DNA of 64,000 nt from Anaerolineaceae bacterium (GTDB taxonomy: Bacteria; Chloroflexota; Anaerolineae; Anaerolineales; Anaerolineaceae), in NCBI GenBank assembly GCA_016841445.1, contig JAENZD010000004.1, positions 1-64,000 on the forward strand. The letters run 5' to 3'. The notes under the pieces were generated by a model, which saw only the letters and a program-made list of their open reading frames with translations, made no database searches and was not told the origin of the DNA. Below are positions 1 to 8,137 of the stretch, piece by piece. The first letter of the stretch is position 1; every line of letters begins with the position of its first letter. Made by a program: the position numbers and the translations under genes.

Positions 1-87
1 AACAGACCCTTATAGGGTCAGGTCAAGCCACCCGCTATGCGGGTGGTCTTGACTTAAGTAACCTGACCTGTGGTGATCTAGTCTGTT
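1..87. repeat. Nested inverted repeat (long imperfect hairpin)
   Basis: Four sets of complementary arms nest around one centre: 1-7 with 81-87, 16-23 with 61-68, 23-27 with 48-52, and 28-35 with 39-46 around a TAT loop. The inner 13-bp stem (one bulged T at 47) could be a terminator of a gene left of the window, although no clear T-run follows. The outer arms are not explained by a simple terminator. It sits directly before the DnaA-box cluster. Confidence 0.6.
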
Positions 88-102
88 AACTGTTTCAGAT
101 CA

Positions 103-189
103 TTATCCACAGAAAAATAGTTGTATTCCACAGAACATCCACTGTTTTATTGTGAGTTGGGGATAGTTTGTGGATAAATCTGTGGAAAG
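103..189. other. DnaA-box cluster (possible origin element or DnaA-controlled promoter)
   Basis: Two perfect DnaA boxes (TTATCCACA) face each other: plus strand 103-111 and minus strand 169-177. Two further sites match at 7 of 9 positions, 124-132 on plus and 181-189 on minus. The stretch is AT-rich. Such clusters mark chromosomal origins or promoters under DnaA control; the next gene is a deoxynucleoside kinase, a plausible DnaA-linked target. dnaA and dnaN are not in the window, and most genes to the right run toward this site, which argues against an origin exactly here. Confidence 0.5.
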
Positions 190-410
190 AACCCAGGAAT
201 TTGGTTAAAGGACAGCTTAATGATGATCAATAATTTTAGAGCATCTTGTCTCTCAATTTCCCTGATATATTTTAAGGCGAGGAACCTTCTCAAATGGGCA
301 AACATCCACTACAATCAAGCGATAATGAGCGATGATGTTGATCTGTGTCTCCACAGGAAAGGAAAGGATCAACCATCTATTAGGGTCAAGCTGCAGGAGA
401 TAATTTCTAA

Positions 411-1049
411 ATGGATCGATTTATTGCGGTTGCAGGCAACATAGGTGTGGGAAAATCAACCCTGGTTTCCTTGTTAAGTGAAAACCTCTCATGGATACCC
501 TTTTACGAGCCGGTATCAGAAAATCCTTATTTGGCTGATTTTTACGAAGATATGCCTGCCTGGGGATTCCATTCCCAGATCTATTTTCTCATGCGCCGAT
601 TGAGGATCCATCGTAAGCTGCTGGATGTTGAGGGTTCAGTGGTACAGGACCGCAGTGTTTACGAAGACGCAGAAATTTTTGCACATAACCTTTATTTACA
701 GAGCGCCATCAACGACCGAGATTATGAAACCTACCGGGAACTTTATCACGTGTTGGTGGAATTCCTGCCACCCCCGGATTTGGTGATCTATTTAAGGGCA
801 TCTGTACCTACCTTACTCAACCGGATAGCTAAACGTGATCGCTCGTATGAAAGAACGATCAGCCCCAATTATTTGACGGAATTAAATGAGTTGTATGAAA
901 ACTGGGTGGAAGATTTTGATCTGTGCCCTGTGCTAACCGTACCCTGTGACGATATGGACTATGTTGCAAAGCCCCAGCATTTGAAGTTGATCGTCGATAA
1001 AGTTAAGGATATCCTGACAGGAAAGGCTGTAGTCAGGTTTAATATTTGA
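411..1049 (+). CDS. Deoxynucleoside kinase (deoxyadenosine/deoxyguanosine kinase family)
   Basis: Phosphorylates a deoxynucleoside with ATP in cytosolic dNTP salvage. The 212-residue product has the P-loop GNIGVGKST at residues 9-17, a glutamate-rich nucleoside-binding segment around residue 33, a DRS motif at 80-82 and an Arg-rich lid (IAKRDRSYERT) near residue 145. Length and motif order match the bacterial dAK/dGK family; substrate preference cannot be read from sequence. AGGAG at 395-399 supports the ATG at 411. It lies downstream of the DnaA-box cluster with about 220 bp between, in which I see no credible gene. Confidence 0.9.
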   Translation: MDRFIAVAGNIGVGKSTLVSLLSENLSWIPFYEPVSENPYLADFYEDMPAWGFHSQIYFLMRRLRIHRKLLDVEGSVVQDRSVYEDAEIFAHNLYLQSAINDRDYETYRELYHVLVEFLPPPDLVIYLRASVPTLLNRIAKRDRSYERTISPNYLTELNELYENWVEDFDLCPVLTVPCDDMDYVAKPQHLKLIVDKVKDILTGKAVVRFNI

Positions 1050-1131
1050 TTTTATGGGGAATTGGAAAGCAATTAAACTCGCGGCTAATGAGCTGTATGT
1101 TTAACGCTTACGAGTTATTAAGTTTTATGAT

Positions 1132-1449
1132 CTAGAATTCCTGAGCTTTTTCCTCTTCAGGTGCTTCCTCAGGTTCAGATAATGCTTCCCCTTCACACCG
1201 GACAGTTATCCTGATAGCTGTGCGAACCTTGCCGTCGATATCCACATCGACAAATTCCGGCACACAGACAATATCAATTCCATCATTGATAAGATATCCC
1301 TTAGCAAGGATGATAGCTTTGACCGCTTGATTGACTGCGCCTGCACCGATTGACTGTACTTCAGCAAGCCGGTTTTCACGCATGACCCCTGCAATTGCCC
1401 CTGCTACAGCGGCGGTGCGGGAGTTCGCTGAAACTTTAATGATGTTCAT
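1132..1449 (-). CDS. spoVS: Stage V sporulation protein S homologue
   Basis: Small nucleic-acid-binding protein of the SpoVS/Alba-like fold; in Bacillus it affects septation and spore coat assembly, but homologues are common in bacteria that do not sporulate. The first 87 residues carry the family core, beginning MNIIKVSANSRTAAVAGAIA, and the last 17 or so form an acidic Glu/Pro tail not found in the roughly 86-residue Bacillus protein. No other sporulation gene is seen in this window, so a general nucleoid or cell-division role is more likely. Confidence 0.9.
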   Translation of the reverse strand: MNIIKVSANSRTAAVAGAIAGVMRENRLAEVQSIGAGAVNQAVKAIILAKGYLINDGIDIVCVPEFVDVDIDGKVRTAIRITVRCEGEALSEPEEAPEEEKAQEF

Positions 1450-1648
1450 TTTTTGCTCCCTGATAGGTCCAACATTGACACTTGGCTAATGAAAAATTAA
1501 TATTGAGCGGCCCTAATCTTTATACTTTCAATTCTACAGGATAATTTCAATATTTTCAAGAATTATTATAGGATCTTTAAAACTTGAGGTGTAAGAGATT
1601 AAAAGAAAAATTCCCCTTGGATTTATCTTCTTTCTACCGTTTAAGTTT

Positions 1649-2779
1649 CTATAGCGCTAATTGATAGACCCTGTACCGTTTGTAGAGTTTTCCGCCCATT
1701 CTTTCTGCAAGCATAGGTGTCTTGGGGTTGTCCTCAGAGGTCAGGGAGAGATCAATCCAGGTGTAGCCTTTTTCTTGCGCCCGTTTGGCCATCTCCGAAA
1801 ACAACATCAGACTTACACCTGTTCCCCAATATTCCGGGAGAACCAGTACGCTTTTTATTGCCAATCCCTTTGGCTGCAGACGTTGGTGTTTTAATAGTTT
1901 GATATAGTCCCAGGGATATCGTAAACCGTTGACATGGATCAGAATTTCATTGAGGTTGGGGATGCCGGGGAAAAAACCTACTGTCTGATCACCGGCATCT
2001 GCAAATAAAACGAGGTAGGGATCTGCATATTTCTTAAACGGAGCCAGGGTATCATCAAGGGCCTGGCGGTCCCAGCCAACAAAATCCACCAGGTGGGCAA
2101 GCGCTTTGTTCAATAAAACATGAACTCTGTCAGCTTCCTTTTCCCATTCATCCAGGCGCGCTTCTCGGACCACAGCCGTACCACGTTCTGCTGCTTTTTC
2201 AGCCAGCTTTTGCATCAGGCGGATCTCGCGTGTGTCCTCAGTGATATCAATGGCAAAAGCGATATTATCCGGCCTGTAAGGTGTGAAACCATGATTTACA
2301 ACCAGCTTTTCATAATAGGGCGGTGTATGGCCGCAGCTGATCGCGGGGGGGCGGTCACGTCCTTCAATTAAAATACCGTAGGCAGAATCATAATCCTGGT
2401 GAAAAGGCCCAACGATGCGGTTGAGGTTTCGATCTTTGCACCAGCGCATTGCGGTATCAAAAAGCTTGTCAGCAACTTCCTGGTTATCAATGGATTCAAA
2501 GAAACCAAACATACCATCATTAAGACCGCGGCTTTGATTTGATGAATGATCCACAGCAGCCATGATCCTGCCTGCGATCTTCCCATCTTTAGTGGCCAGG
2601 AAAAATTCTGCCTCACCATGAGCATAAAATGTACCCTGATTGGGATTAAGCTGCTTCATCTGTTCCGGGATCAACGGCGGCACCCACAACGGATCACCCT
2701 TGTAAATTTGCCAGGGGAATGTTACGAATTTCCGTTTTTGAAAAAAGCTTCTGACTTTATTGATTTGTATCTGACTCAT
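1649..2779 (-). CDS. GNAT-superfamily N-acyltransferase, long form
   Basis: 376 residues resembling the long uncharacterised GNAT family in which a C-terminal acetyl-CoA-binding half follows an N-terminal half with a GPFHQDYDSAYGILIEG stretch (about residues 123-139). The C-terminal part has LVLPEYWGTGVSLMLF, the usual pyrophosphate-binding loop region. GGAGA lies before the ATG. The substrate is unknown. It is 20 bp downstream of a sugar symporter gene on the same strand, so the two may be co-transcribed. Confidence 0.75.
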   Translation of the reverse strand: MSQIQINKVRSFFQKRKFVTFPWQIYKGDPLWVPPLIPEQMKQLNPNQGTFYAHGEAEFFLATKDGKIAGRIMAAVDHSSNQSRGLNDGMFGFFESIDNQEVADKLFDTAMRWCKDRNLNRIVGPFHQDYDSAYGILIEGRDRPPAISCGHTPPYYEKLVVNHGFTPYRPDNIAFAIDITEDTREIRLMQKLAEKAAERGTAVVREARLDEWEKEADRVHVLLNKALAHLVDFVGWDRQALDDTLAPFKKYADPYLVLFADAGDQTVGFFPGIPNLNEILIHVNGLRYPWDYIKLLKHQRLQPKGLAIKSVLVLPEYWGTGVSLMLFSEMAKRAQEKGYTWIDLSLTSEDNPKTPMLAERMGGKLYKRYRVYQLAL

Positions 2780-2799
2780 GAGGTCTCCGATAAATTCAT

Positions 2800-4149
2800 T
2801 TAATCTAACTTTTTACGGCGGGATGCCAAGGTGTCAACTACTTTGTGGTGCTCTTCCCGGGTGATCGGGTAAAAAATTGCAAAGATGATACCACCTACCA
2901 GCAGCAGCGCTGGGATCGGGCCTACGATCAGGCGGATCCCGGTCAGCGTTGATTGGGGCTGAATATCAGCATTTGCGATGTATCCGCTAAAATCAAGGAT
3001 CAGCAGGGTCAGTGGGATCGCAAGAGCATTGGTAACTTTGCTGAACAAGGTGACCAAACTATAGAACATTCCTTCATGACGTTCTCCTGTATTCAATTCG
3101 TCAACTTCGATGGCGTCAGGGATGATAGACCAGGGCAGCACATGCGCCGCACCTACGCCGATACCCGCCAGGAAGCACAGGAAAAGCAAGTAAACCAACG
3201 AGGTTGAGGCGCTGACTGTGATCAAGAGGATTTGGACAACCGCCCAGAATGAGATCCCATAAATATAAGCCAGGCGTTTGTTGAATTTCTTTGAGATCCA
3301 ATCCCAAAGGGGAAGTGAGAGGATTGCTGTCACGAAAATCGTGGCCATGATGATTTCAGACATGTTTTCCCGCTGCACGACGTACTTAATATAATACAGC
3401 AGGTTAGCCTCTATGATGTGCATGCTGGTCCATGTAAACAGGTAAATAACAGCACTGAATACAAATGGCCGGTTTTTTACGGCGGCTTTGATCGATTCCC
3501 ATAAGCGGGGGCGATCTAATTTGGCAAATACCGGTCTTTCACGCGTTCCTAAAAACACGAAGAATAAAGGCACAGCCGCAGCCGCGCCAAAGATCAAACC
3601 CATTTTAAAAACATTGTCTGTGTTTGTTGGGATCATTTCCCCAATGATCATCATGGGTACGATAAATGAGACCAAGCCACCCAAGATTGAAAAGAACATC
3701 CGGTAGCCGGTTAATTCTGTGCGTTCATCGTAATCTTCGGTCAGTTCTGGTGTCAGTGAGAAGTAGGGCATGCCAACAAATGTCCCAGCTGCGTCGTATA
3801 AGACGTACATGATGGTGTAAAAAATCATCAAGGTGGTATGGGAGTCGAAGGGTGGTTTCCACCAAAGGAATGCGAACATCAACCCGTAAGGTAACGCACC
3901 AAATAAAAGAAATGGGCGTCGCCGGCCCCAGCGGGAACGGGTCCGGTCTGAGATATAGCCCATGATGGGATCGTTGATGTAGTCCCAATTTTTCCCGATC
4001 AGCAGTGCCAGGGCAGCCATACGGGGAGCAATCCCGATGACATCCGTTAAGAAGATGGGAAAATAAGCCGCTAAAATGGTACCGGTCATACTGAACCCGA
4101 TATCACCAAAGCCATAGATGATCTTTGTAAAGGTGGACAATTTTTTCAT
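2800..4149 (-). CDS. GPH-family (glycoside-pentoside-hexuronide) cation symporter, MFS
   Basis: About 12 hydrophobic segments and the GPH signatures, including YGFGDIGFSMTG at the N-terminus, NDPIMGYISDRTRSRWGRRR near residue 60 and a DYDERTELTGYR loop. Imports a sugar or glycoside with a cation; the substrate is not predictable. The frame extends to a TTG at 4176, but the ATG at 4149 lines up with the N-terminus of the neighbouring paralogue and is preferred; neither has a clear ribosome-binding site. Clearly homologous to the next gene upstream, so the pair probably arose by duplication. Confidence 0.85.
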   Translation of the reverse strand: MKKLSTFTKIIYGFGDIGFSMTGTILAAYFPIFLTDVIGIAPRMAALALLIGKNWDYINDPIMGYISDRTRSRWGRRRPFLLFGALPYGLMFAFLWWKPPFDSHTTLMIFYTIMYVLYDAAGTFVGMPYFSLTPELTEDYDERTELTGYRMFFSILGGLVSFIVPMMIIGEMIPTNTDNVFKMGLIFGAAAAVPLFFVFLGTRERPVFAKLDRPRLWESIKAAVKNRPFVFSAVIYLFTWTSMHIIEANLLYYIKYVVQRENMSEIIMATIFVTAILSLPLWDWISKKFNKRLAYIYGISFWAVVQILLITVSASTSLVYLLFLCFLAGIGVGAAHVLPWSIIPDAIEVDELNTGERHEGMFYSLVTLFSKVTNALAIPLTLLILDFSGYIANADIQPQSTLTGIRLIVGPIPALLLVGGIIFAIFYPITREEHHKVVDTLASRRKKLD

Positions 4150-4203
4150 TTGTGTTTGATAATGCCTCGATATCAATAACCGGTAAGGTTTGAACTAAAT
4201 GAA

Positions 4204-4237
4204 ATCCCCTGGCGGGTATCAAGTTTAGCCAGGGGAT
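4204..4237 (-). terminator. Stem-loop between the two GPH symporter genes
   Basis: A 10-bp perfect stem (4204-4213 with 4228-4237) lies 70 bp beyond the stop of the upstream symporter gene in the minus direction. Only a short T-rich stretch follows, so termination may be partial. Confidence 0.5.
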
Positions 4238-4309
4238 AGGATTTAATATATTATCAAGAAGTGACAGCCATTAATGGTTCTTGAAGGGTCATTGAACTCA
4301 ATACACTTA

Positions 4310-5722
4310 TTATTGAGCTGGCTCACTCACACCGGGCAGCGGCTTATTTTCGGCTCGCTTGAGTTTTCGTTCAATACGCCGCTGTCGAAGTTCTTCAACA
4401 ATTCTGTGGTGTTCGTTGCGGCTGAGGGGATATAGAAAAGCCATAATGATCCCGGATGTCAGGAGCAGCGCTGGTAACGGTCCCATGACCAGGCGGACAC
4501 CAGTCAGTGCGCTCGGTGGCTGAACCACACCCTGGCCTTCCACAAAGCCAGTGAATTGTAATATCAATAAGCCAACGGGCTGGGCAATCGCCATACCAAC
4601 CTTCCCCATTAAGGTGATCAGACTGTAGAGCATCCCTTCGTGGCGTTCCCCGGTTTTCCATTCTTCCCACTCAATCGCATCAGGGATGATCGACCAGGGC
4701 AGGACCTGAGCGGCGCTAACGCCGATGCCAGCCATGATACAAAGGATCAGGATCAACCAGAAAGGTGTCTGTGGTGTCATGAAGATCAAAACCATCATGA
4801 CAACAGCCCAAAATGCCACACCGCCGATATAAGCATAACGTTTGTTCCAGTGCTTTGAAACCCAGTTCCAAATTGGCAGTGCAAAGATGGCTGTGACGAA
4901 GATGCTGACCATGATGATCATGCTTTGTGACTGCCTTTTTAGTACATGAATGATGAAAAATTGTAAATTTGATTCGACGACGATGATGGTCATCCATGTG
5001 AATAAATACATCATTGCGCCAAAGACAAATGGACGGTTTTTGAAAGCAGCCTTCAGAGAGGGAAAGAACTTTGGAAGTTTTTCTTGTTGATATTCCTTCT
5101 TTTCTCTGGTACCGAAGAAAACAGCAAAAAGAGGCGTGGCAGCGATACCTGCAGCGACAATTGCCATGATCAATACACCCTGTTTTGTTGCTTGTGTCCA
5201 GTCATTGCCGATGATTAACAGGGGCAGGATATAAGCTGTCAGGCTGCCGATAATATTGAACATCATGCGGAAGCTGGTCAGTTTGGTGCGCTCGTCATAA
5301 TCCTCGGTTAATTCCGGGGTGAGTGCGAAATAGGGCATATAGACGGTTGTTGCCAGCGCTTCATAGACGATATAAGCCAATGAATAATAGATGATCAAAC
5401 CTGTCTGGTTGAAATTCGGTCCCAACCACAGCAGGATGAATGATAAACCAAAAGGAATCGCCCCAAAAAGAAGAAACGGCCGTCTGCGCCCCCAGCGTGT
5501 CCGTGTGCGGTCTGAAAGGTGGCCGATGATGGGATCATTGATGAAGTCCCAACTTCGCCCAACGATAAAAATAATGGCTACCAGTCCTGGCGGCATGCCA
5601 ACCACGGTAACCATAAATACTGAGAAAAAGGCGGTAATAATGGAATTATTCATACTGAAACCGAGGTCTCCGGATCCATATACGAGCTTTCGCCAAAGTG
5701 GTAACTTTTCTGTGTTTTCCAT
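4310..5722 (-). CDS. GPH-family cation symporter, MFS (paralogue)
   Basis: 470 residues with 12 predicted membrane segments. It shares with the downstream paralogue the YGSGDLGFSMNN start, NDPIIGHLSDRTRTRWGRRR, a DYDERTKLTSFR loop and SIIPDAIEWEEWKTGERHEG near residue 370. It carries a charged C-terminal tail of about 30 residues ending GVSEPAQ that the paralogue lacks. Probably imports oligosaccharides or glycosides; the substrate is not known. Upstream is a 310-bp gap in which I see only the terminator of the next gene. Confidence 0.85.
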   Translation of the reverse strand: MENTEKLPLWRKLVYGSGDLGFSMNNSIITAFFSVFMVTVVGMPPGLVAIIFIVGRSWDFINDPIIGHLSDRTRTRWGRRRPFLLFGAIPFGLSFILLWLGPNFNQTGLIIYYSLAYIVYEALATTVYMPYFALTPELTEDYDERTKLTSFRMMFNIIGSLTAYILPLLIIGNDWTQATKQGVLIMAIVAAGIAATPLFAVFFGTREKKEYQQEKLPKFFPSLKAAFKNRPFVFGAMMYLFTWMTIIVVESNLQFFIIHVLKRQSQSMIIMVSIFVTAIFALPIWNWVSKHWNKRYAYIGGVAFWAVVMMVLIFMTPQTPFWLILILCIMAGIGVSAAQVLPWSIIPDAIEWEEWKTGERHEGMLYSLITLMGKVGMAIAQPVGLLILQFTGFVEGQGVVQPPSALTGVRLVMGPLPALLLTSGIIMAFLYPLSRNEHHRIVEELRQRRIERKLKRAENKPLPGVSEPAQ

Positions 5723-5972
5723 ACCTTTAAACCTCTCTTTTTTTGATGTTATGCCTTAAGTACAACACTGTTTGTCATAAATGGTTGTGATTTTTGGATT
5801 GTTATTTCAGTGTTATTTCTGTGTTTTGACCCTTGTATTATTGTGTGGGGACAGACGAAACATCCTACCATTAAATCAATAATTAATCTCAGTTTAAGCA
5901 TAAACACAATGATTGTAACATCAATAACGGAAAAAGCGCAAACAGCAGGAACTACTAAATGATTGGCATCAA

Positions 5973-6005
5973 AAAGGGCTCTCTTTGTTTTTCAGAGAGC
6001 CCTTT
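5973..6005 (-). terminator. Rho-independent terminator after the gene at 6033-6644
   Basis: A 12-bp perfect stem (5973-5984 with 5994-6005) with a 9-nt loop, followed in the minus direction by TTTTT. Symmetric A and T runs mean it could also act on the plus strand. It lies 27 bp past the stop codon. Confidence 0.85.
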
Positions 6006-6032
6006 AAAGTTTCCATTCGATACAATTTCGGT

Positions 6033-6644
6033 CTATCGACCGCCCTGTCGTCCACCTGCCCAAAGGGGACGGCCGCTTTCATCGCGTATTGTTGCGACCT
6101 CACCTGTGGTCAGGTTTTCAATTTCACCGATTTCGTATTCTTGATCTTCTAAAAAGACCTGCAGAGATAAGCTATCTTCCGGGCTGACTGTGAAATTGAG
6201 CTCGGCCAGGTAGTTGAGGGCGCGACCTTCGATTTCGAGGGAGGTCCCATCTGTGAGCGTCACCACCCATAAGTCGGGATCAGTGGATGCGACCGTTCCC
6301 GTGATGGTCAGCCATTCGTCTACCTCAGCGATACCCGTGCTGGTACCATCTCCTGGTGCGTCTTCATTCTGTCCGCCCTGACCAATCCCTGATGTCACTG
6401 CTCGTTGACCGCTTTGACCAATATTTTCGGAGAGGTTTAGGTTGGTGCTGCGGTTTTCCCTGATCGGTTCTGCCCCATTGCCATCTCCAACATTGTTTCC
6501 AGCAGCAAGGCTTTGACCGGTTGTCTGGTATACATTTTCTGAGGTTTTGGCGAGGGTACGGTTGACCGCACCGAAGACCAATAGGCCGAATACACCTGCG
6601 AGTAATACACCTACGAATATTTTCTTAATCACTTTTTTCCTCAT
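6033..6644 (-). CDS. Secreted or membrane-anchored protein of unknown function
   Basis: From the ATG at 6644 the product is 203 residues: a basic start (MRKKVIKK), one hydrophobic segment (about 8-27), a low-complexity Gly/Asn/Gln linker, then a C-terminal domain of about 95 residues opening WLTITGTVASTDPDLWVVTL, which looks like a small beta-barrel. It ends Gly/Arg-rich (AGGRQGGR). The frame is open further upstream, but those residues overlap the next gene and look non-coding. It follows a DUF4405 membrane protein on the same strand by 46 bp and probably belongs to the same unit. Confidence 0.7.
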   Translation of the reverse strand: MRKKVIKKIFVGVLLAGVFGLLVFGAVNRTLAKTSENVYQTTGQSLAAGNNVGDGNGAEPIRENRSTNLNLSENIGQSGQRAVTSGIGQGGQNEDAPGDGTSTGIAEVDEWLTITGTVASTDPDLWVVTLTDGTSLEIEGRALNYLAELNFTVSPEDSLSLQVFLEDQEYEIGEIENLTTGEVATIRDESGRPLWAGGRQGGR

Positions 6645-6690
6645 TTCTAAATGTTGTTTTCTAAAATCATCTATGTAAATTGTGAGAATC

Positions 6691-7317
6691 TCAAGCTCTC
6701 TGCGTATTTTCCGTGACCGTCTGGCTGAGTGCCTCTTTATGCTGACGCTTGAAGATCTTTTTTGTAATGATGGTGATCCATTTCCAATGCAAGGCAAAAT
6801 GGAGGATGGCTGTGATGGTCATGACCACGCCGCTCCAGGTGTGGATCAGGTCCCAGGTGGTCTTGCTGAAGATAAAAATTTGTGTTGAGGGACCAGATTC
6901 AGCGAAGAACATAAAATAGACTCCAGAAAGGGCACAGATCAAAAAGCTGATCCCAATGATCGCATCCAGGATGATGTTGTAGGTTAGGCGTGAACCAAAA
7001 CCCTCTCGCTTCCCAAAGATCACCTTCCAGGAACGACCAGTGGTGCCTGTGATCCAATCCCAGTGGATAACGATATGAACCAGGGCAGCAATGATCATGA
7101 GAATGCCCGACCAGGTATGTAAAATATCCCATTCCTGCCTGTTAAGAAGGACTCTGAGATCATAATAGGGATTACGCCCACCCTGGTATCCACCATCAGG
7201 GAAGGCTAAGAAGTAGAAACTGGATAGAATTGCCACAAAGGCACCAATGGCAAGGGCAGCATCAATTCCCCAGTTCTTTTTAAGTTTGGGTGTTAAAGAT
7301 GATTTGTTTTTCTTCAT
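6691..7317 (-). CDS. DUF4405-type four-helix membrane protein, cytochrome b-like
   Basis: 208 residues from the ATG at 7317, chosen because GGAGA sits 8 nt before it. Four membrane segments fall into two similar halves, each holding HTWSG followed about 12 residues later by a His-rich helix end (LVHIVIHWDWI and ILHFALHWKWI). Paired histidines in such helices bind haem in cytochrome b-type proteins, so a membrane redox role is inferred. It diverges from a two-component system across 127 bp, which suggests the regulators control it. Confidence 0.75.
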   Translation of the reverse strand: MKKNKSSLTPKLKKNWGIDAALAIGAFVAILSSFYFLAFPDGGYQGGRNPYYDLRVLLNRQEWDILHTWSGILMIIAALVHIVIHWDWITGTTGRSWKVIFGKREGFGSRLTYNIILDAIIGISFLICALSGVYFMFFAESGPSTQIFIFSKTTWDLIHTWSGVVMTITAILHFALHWKWITIITKKIFKRQHKEALSQTVTENTQRA

Positions 7318-7432
7318 AATTTTCTCCGAATAATTAATTTTCATTGCATCAATTGTATTGAGTGCGATGGGAGAAAGCATGCAGAAGGTGTGAAGAAATT
7401 GTGAAGGAATCACCTAAGTTACTGCTACAGGC

Positions 7433-7438
7433 TATAAT
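7433..7438 (+). promoter_or_regulatory. -10 element placing the transcript start on the ATG (leaderless type)
   Basis: A perfect TATAAT ends 6 nt before the ATG at 7445, so transcription should start at or within 1-2 nt of the start codon. There is no ribosome-binding site and no convincing -35. The same spacing occurs before the gene at 28246. Confidence 0.6.
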
Positions 7439-7444
7439 AAACCC

Positions 7445-8137
7445 ATGAGCAAAGTACTGATTATCGAAGACGAAAAAGAACTTTCAATTGTTCTGAAAGC
7501 CTACCTCGAACGTGCGGGTTATGAAGTTTGGACATCCGAGCGAGGTGATGAAGGATTGGATCTCTGGCAGAAAAAGCATCCGGATATGGTGCTGCTGGAC
7601 CTGAACCTGCCCGGCATGGACGGGATTGATATCGCGCGGAAAATCCGCCAAAAGGATGAGACGCCGATCATCATGGTGACAGCACGTGTAGAAGAAGTTG
7701 ACCGTTTGCTTGGGCTCGAATTGGGGGCTGATGATTACATCACAAAGCCCTACTCACCGCGTGAGGTTGTCGCCCGGGTTAAAGCTGTTCTACGGCGAGC
7801 GGGAAAATCTCCGGACACAAGCAAAACCAGTGTTATTAATATCGCAGATTTACAGATTGACTTGGACGGATTCATCGCTGCTCAATCTGGTGAATCCCTC
7901 GAATTAACGCCTACTGAGTTTTTGATCCTTGTTACTTTGGCAGAAGCCCCGGGTCGTGTGTTGACAAGGCTTCAACTGCTTGAAGCATCTCAGGGTGTGG
8001 CTTATGAAGGCTATGAACGCAGTGTTGATGCGCATATTAAGAATTTGCGTGCAAAGTTGGGCGATGATAGCAAAGAGCCTAAATATATTGAAACTGTGTT
8101 TGGTGTTGGATACCGGTTCAAGAAGGATGTTTCATGA
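7445..8137 (+). CDS. Response regulator, OmpR/PhoB family
   Basis: 230 residues: receiver domain with phospho-acceptor Asp52 (LLDLNLPG) and conserved Lys near 101 (TKPYS), then a C-terminal winged-helix DNA-binding domain ending VFGVGYRFKK. It activates or represses genes when phosphorylated by the kinase encoded next; the reading frames overlap by 4 bp (ATGA), implying translational coupling. The likely target is the divergent DUF4405 gene. The start looks leaderless. Confidence 0.93.
   Translation: MSKVLIIEDEKELSIVLKAYLERAGYEVWTSERGDEGLDLWQKKHPDMVLLDLNLPGMDGIDIARKIRQKDETPIIMVTARVEEVDRLLGLELGADDYITKPYSPREVVARVKAVLRRAGKSPDTSKTSVINIADLQIDLDGFIAAQSGESLELTPTEFLILVTLAEAPGRVLTRLQLLEASQGVAYEGYERSVDAHIKNLRAKLGDDSKEPKYIETVFGVGYRFKKDVS

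Noticed and set aside
220-444. 74-residue frame between the DnaA boxes and the kinase gene
   Set aside because: No ribosome-binding site, unusual composition and an overlap with the kinase start; no recognisable motif.
5391-5759. 122-residue frame on the plus strand
   Set aside because: Antisense shadow of the second GPH symporter, basic and low-complexity in composition.
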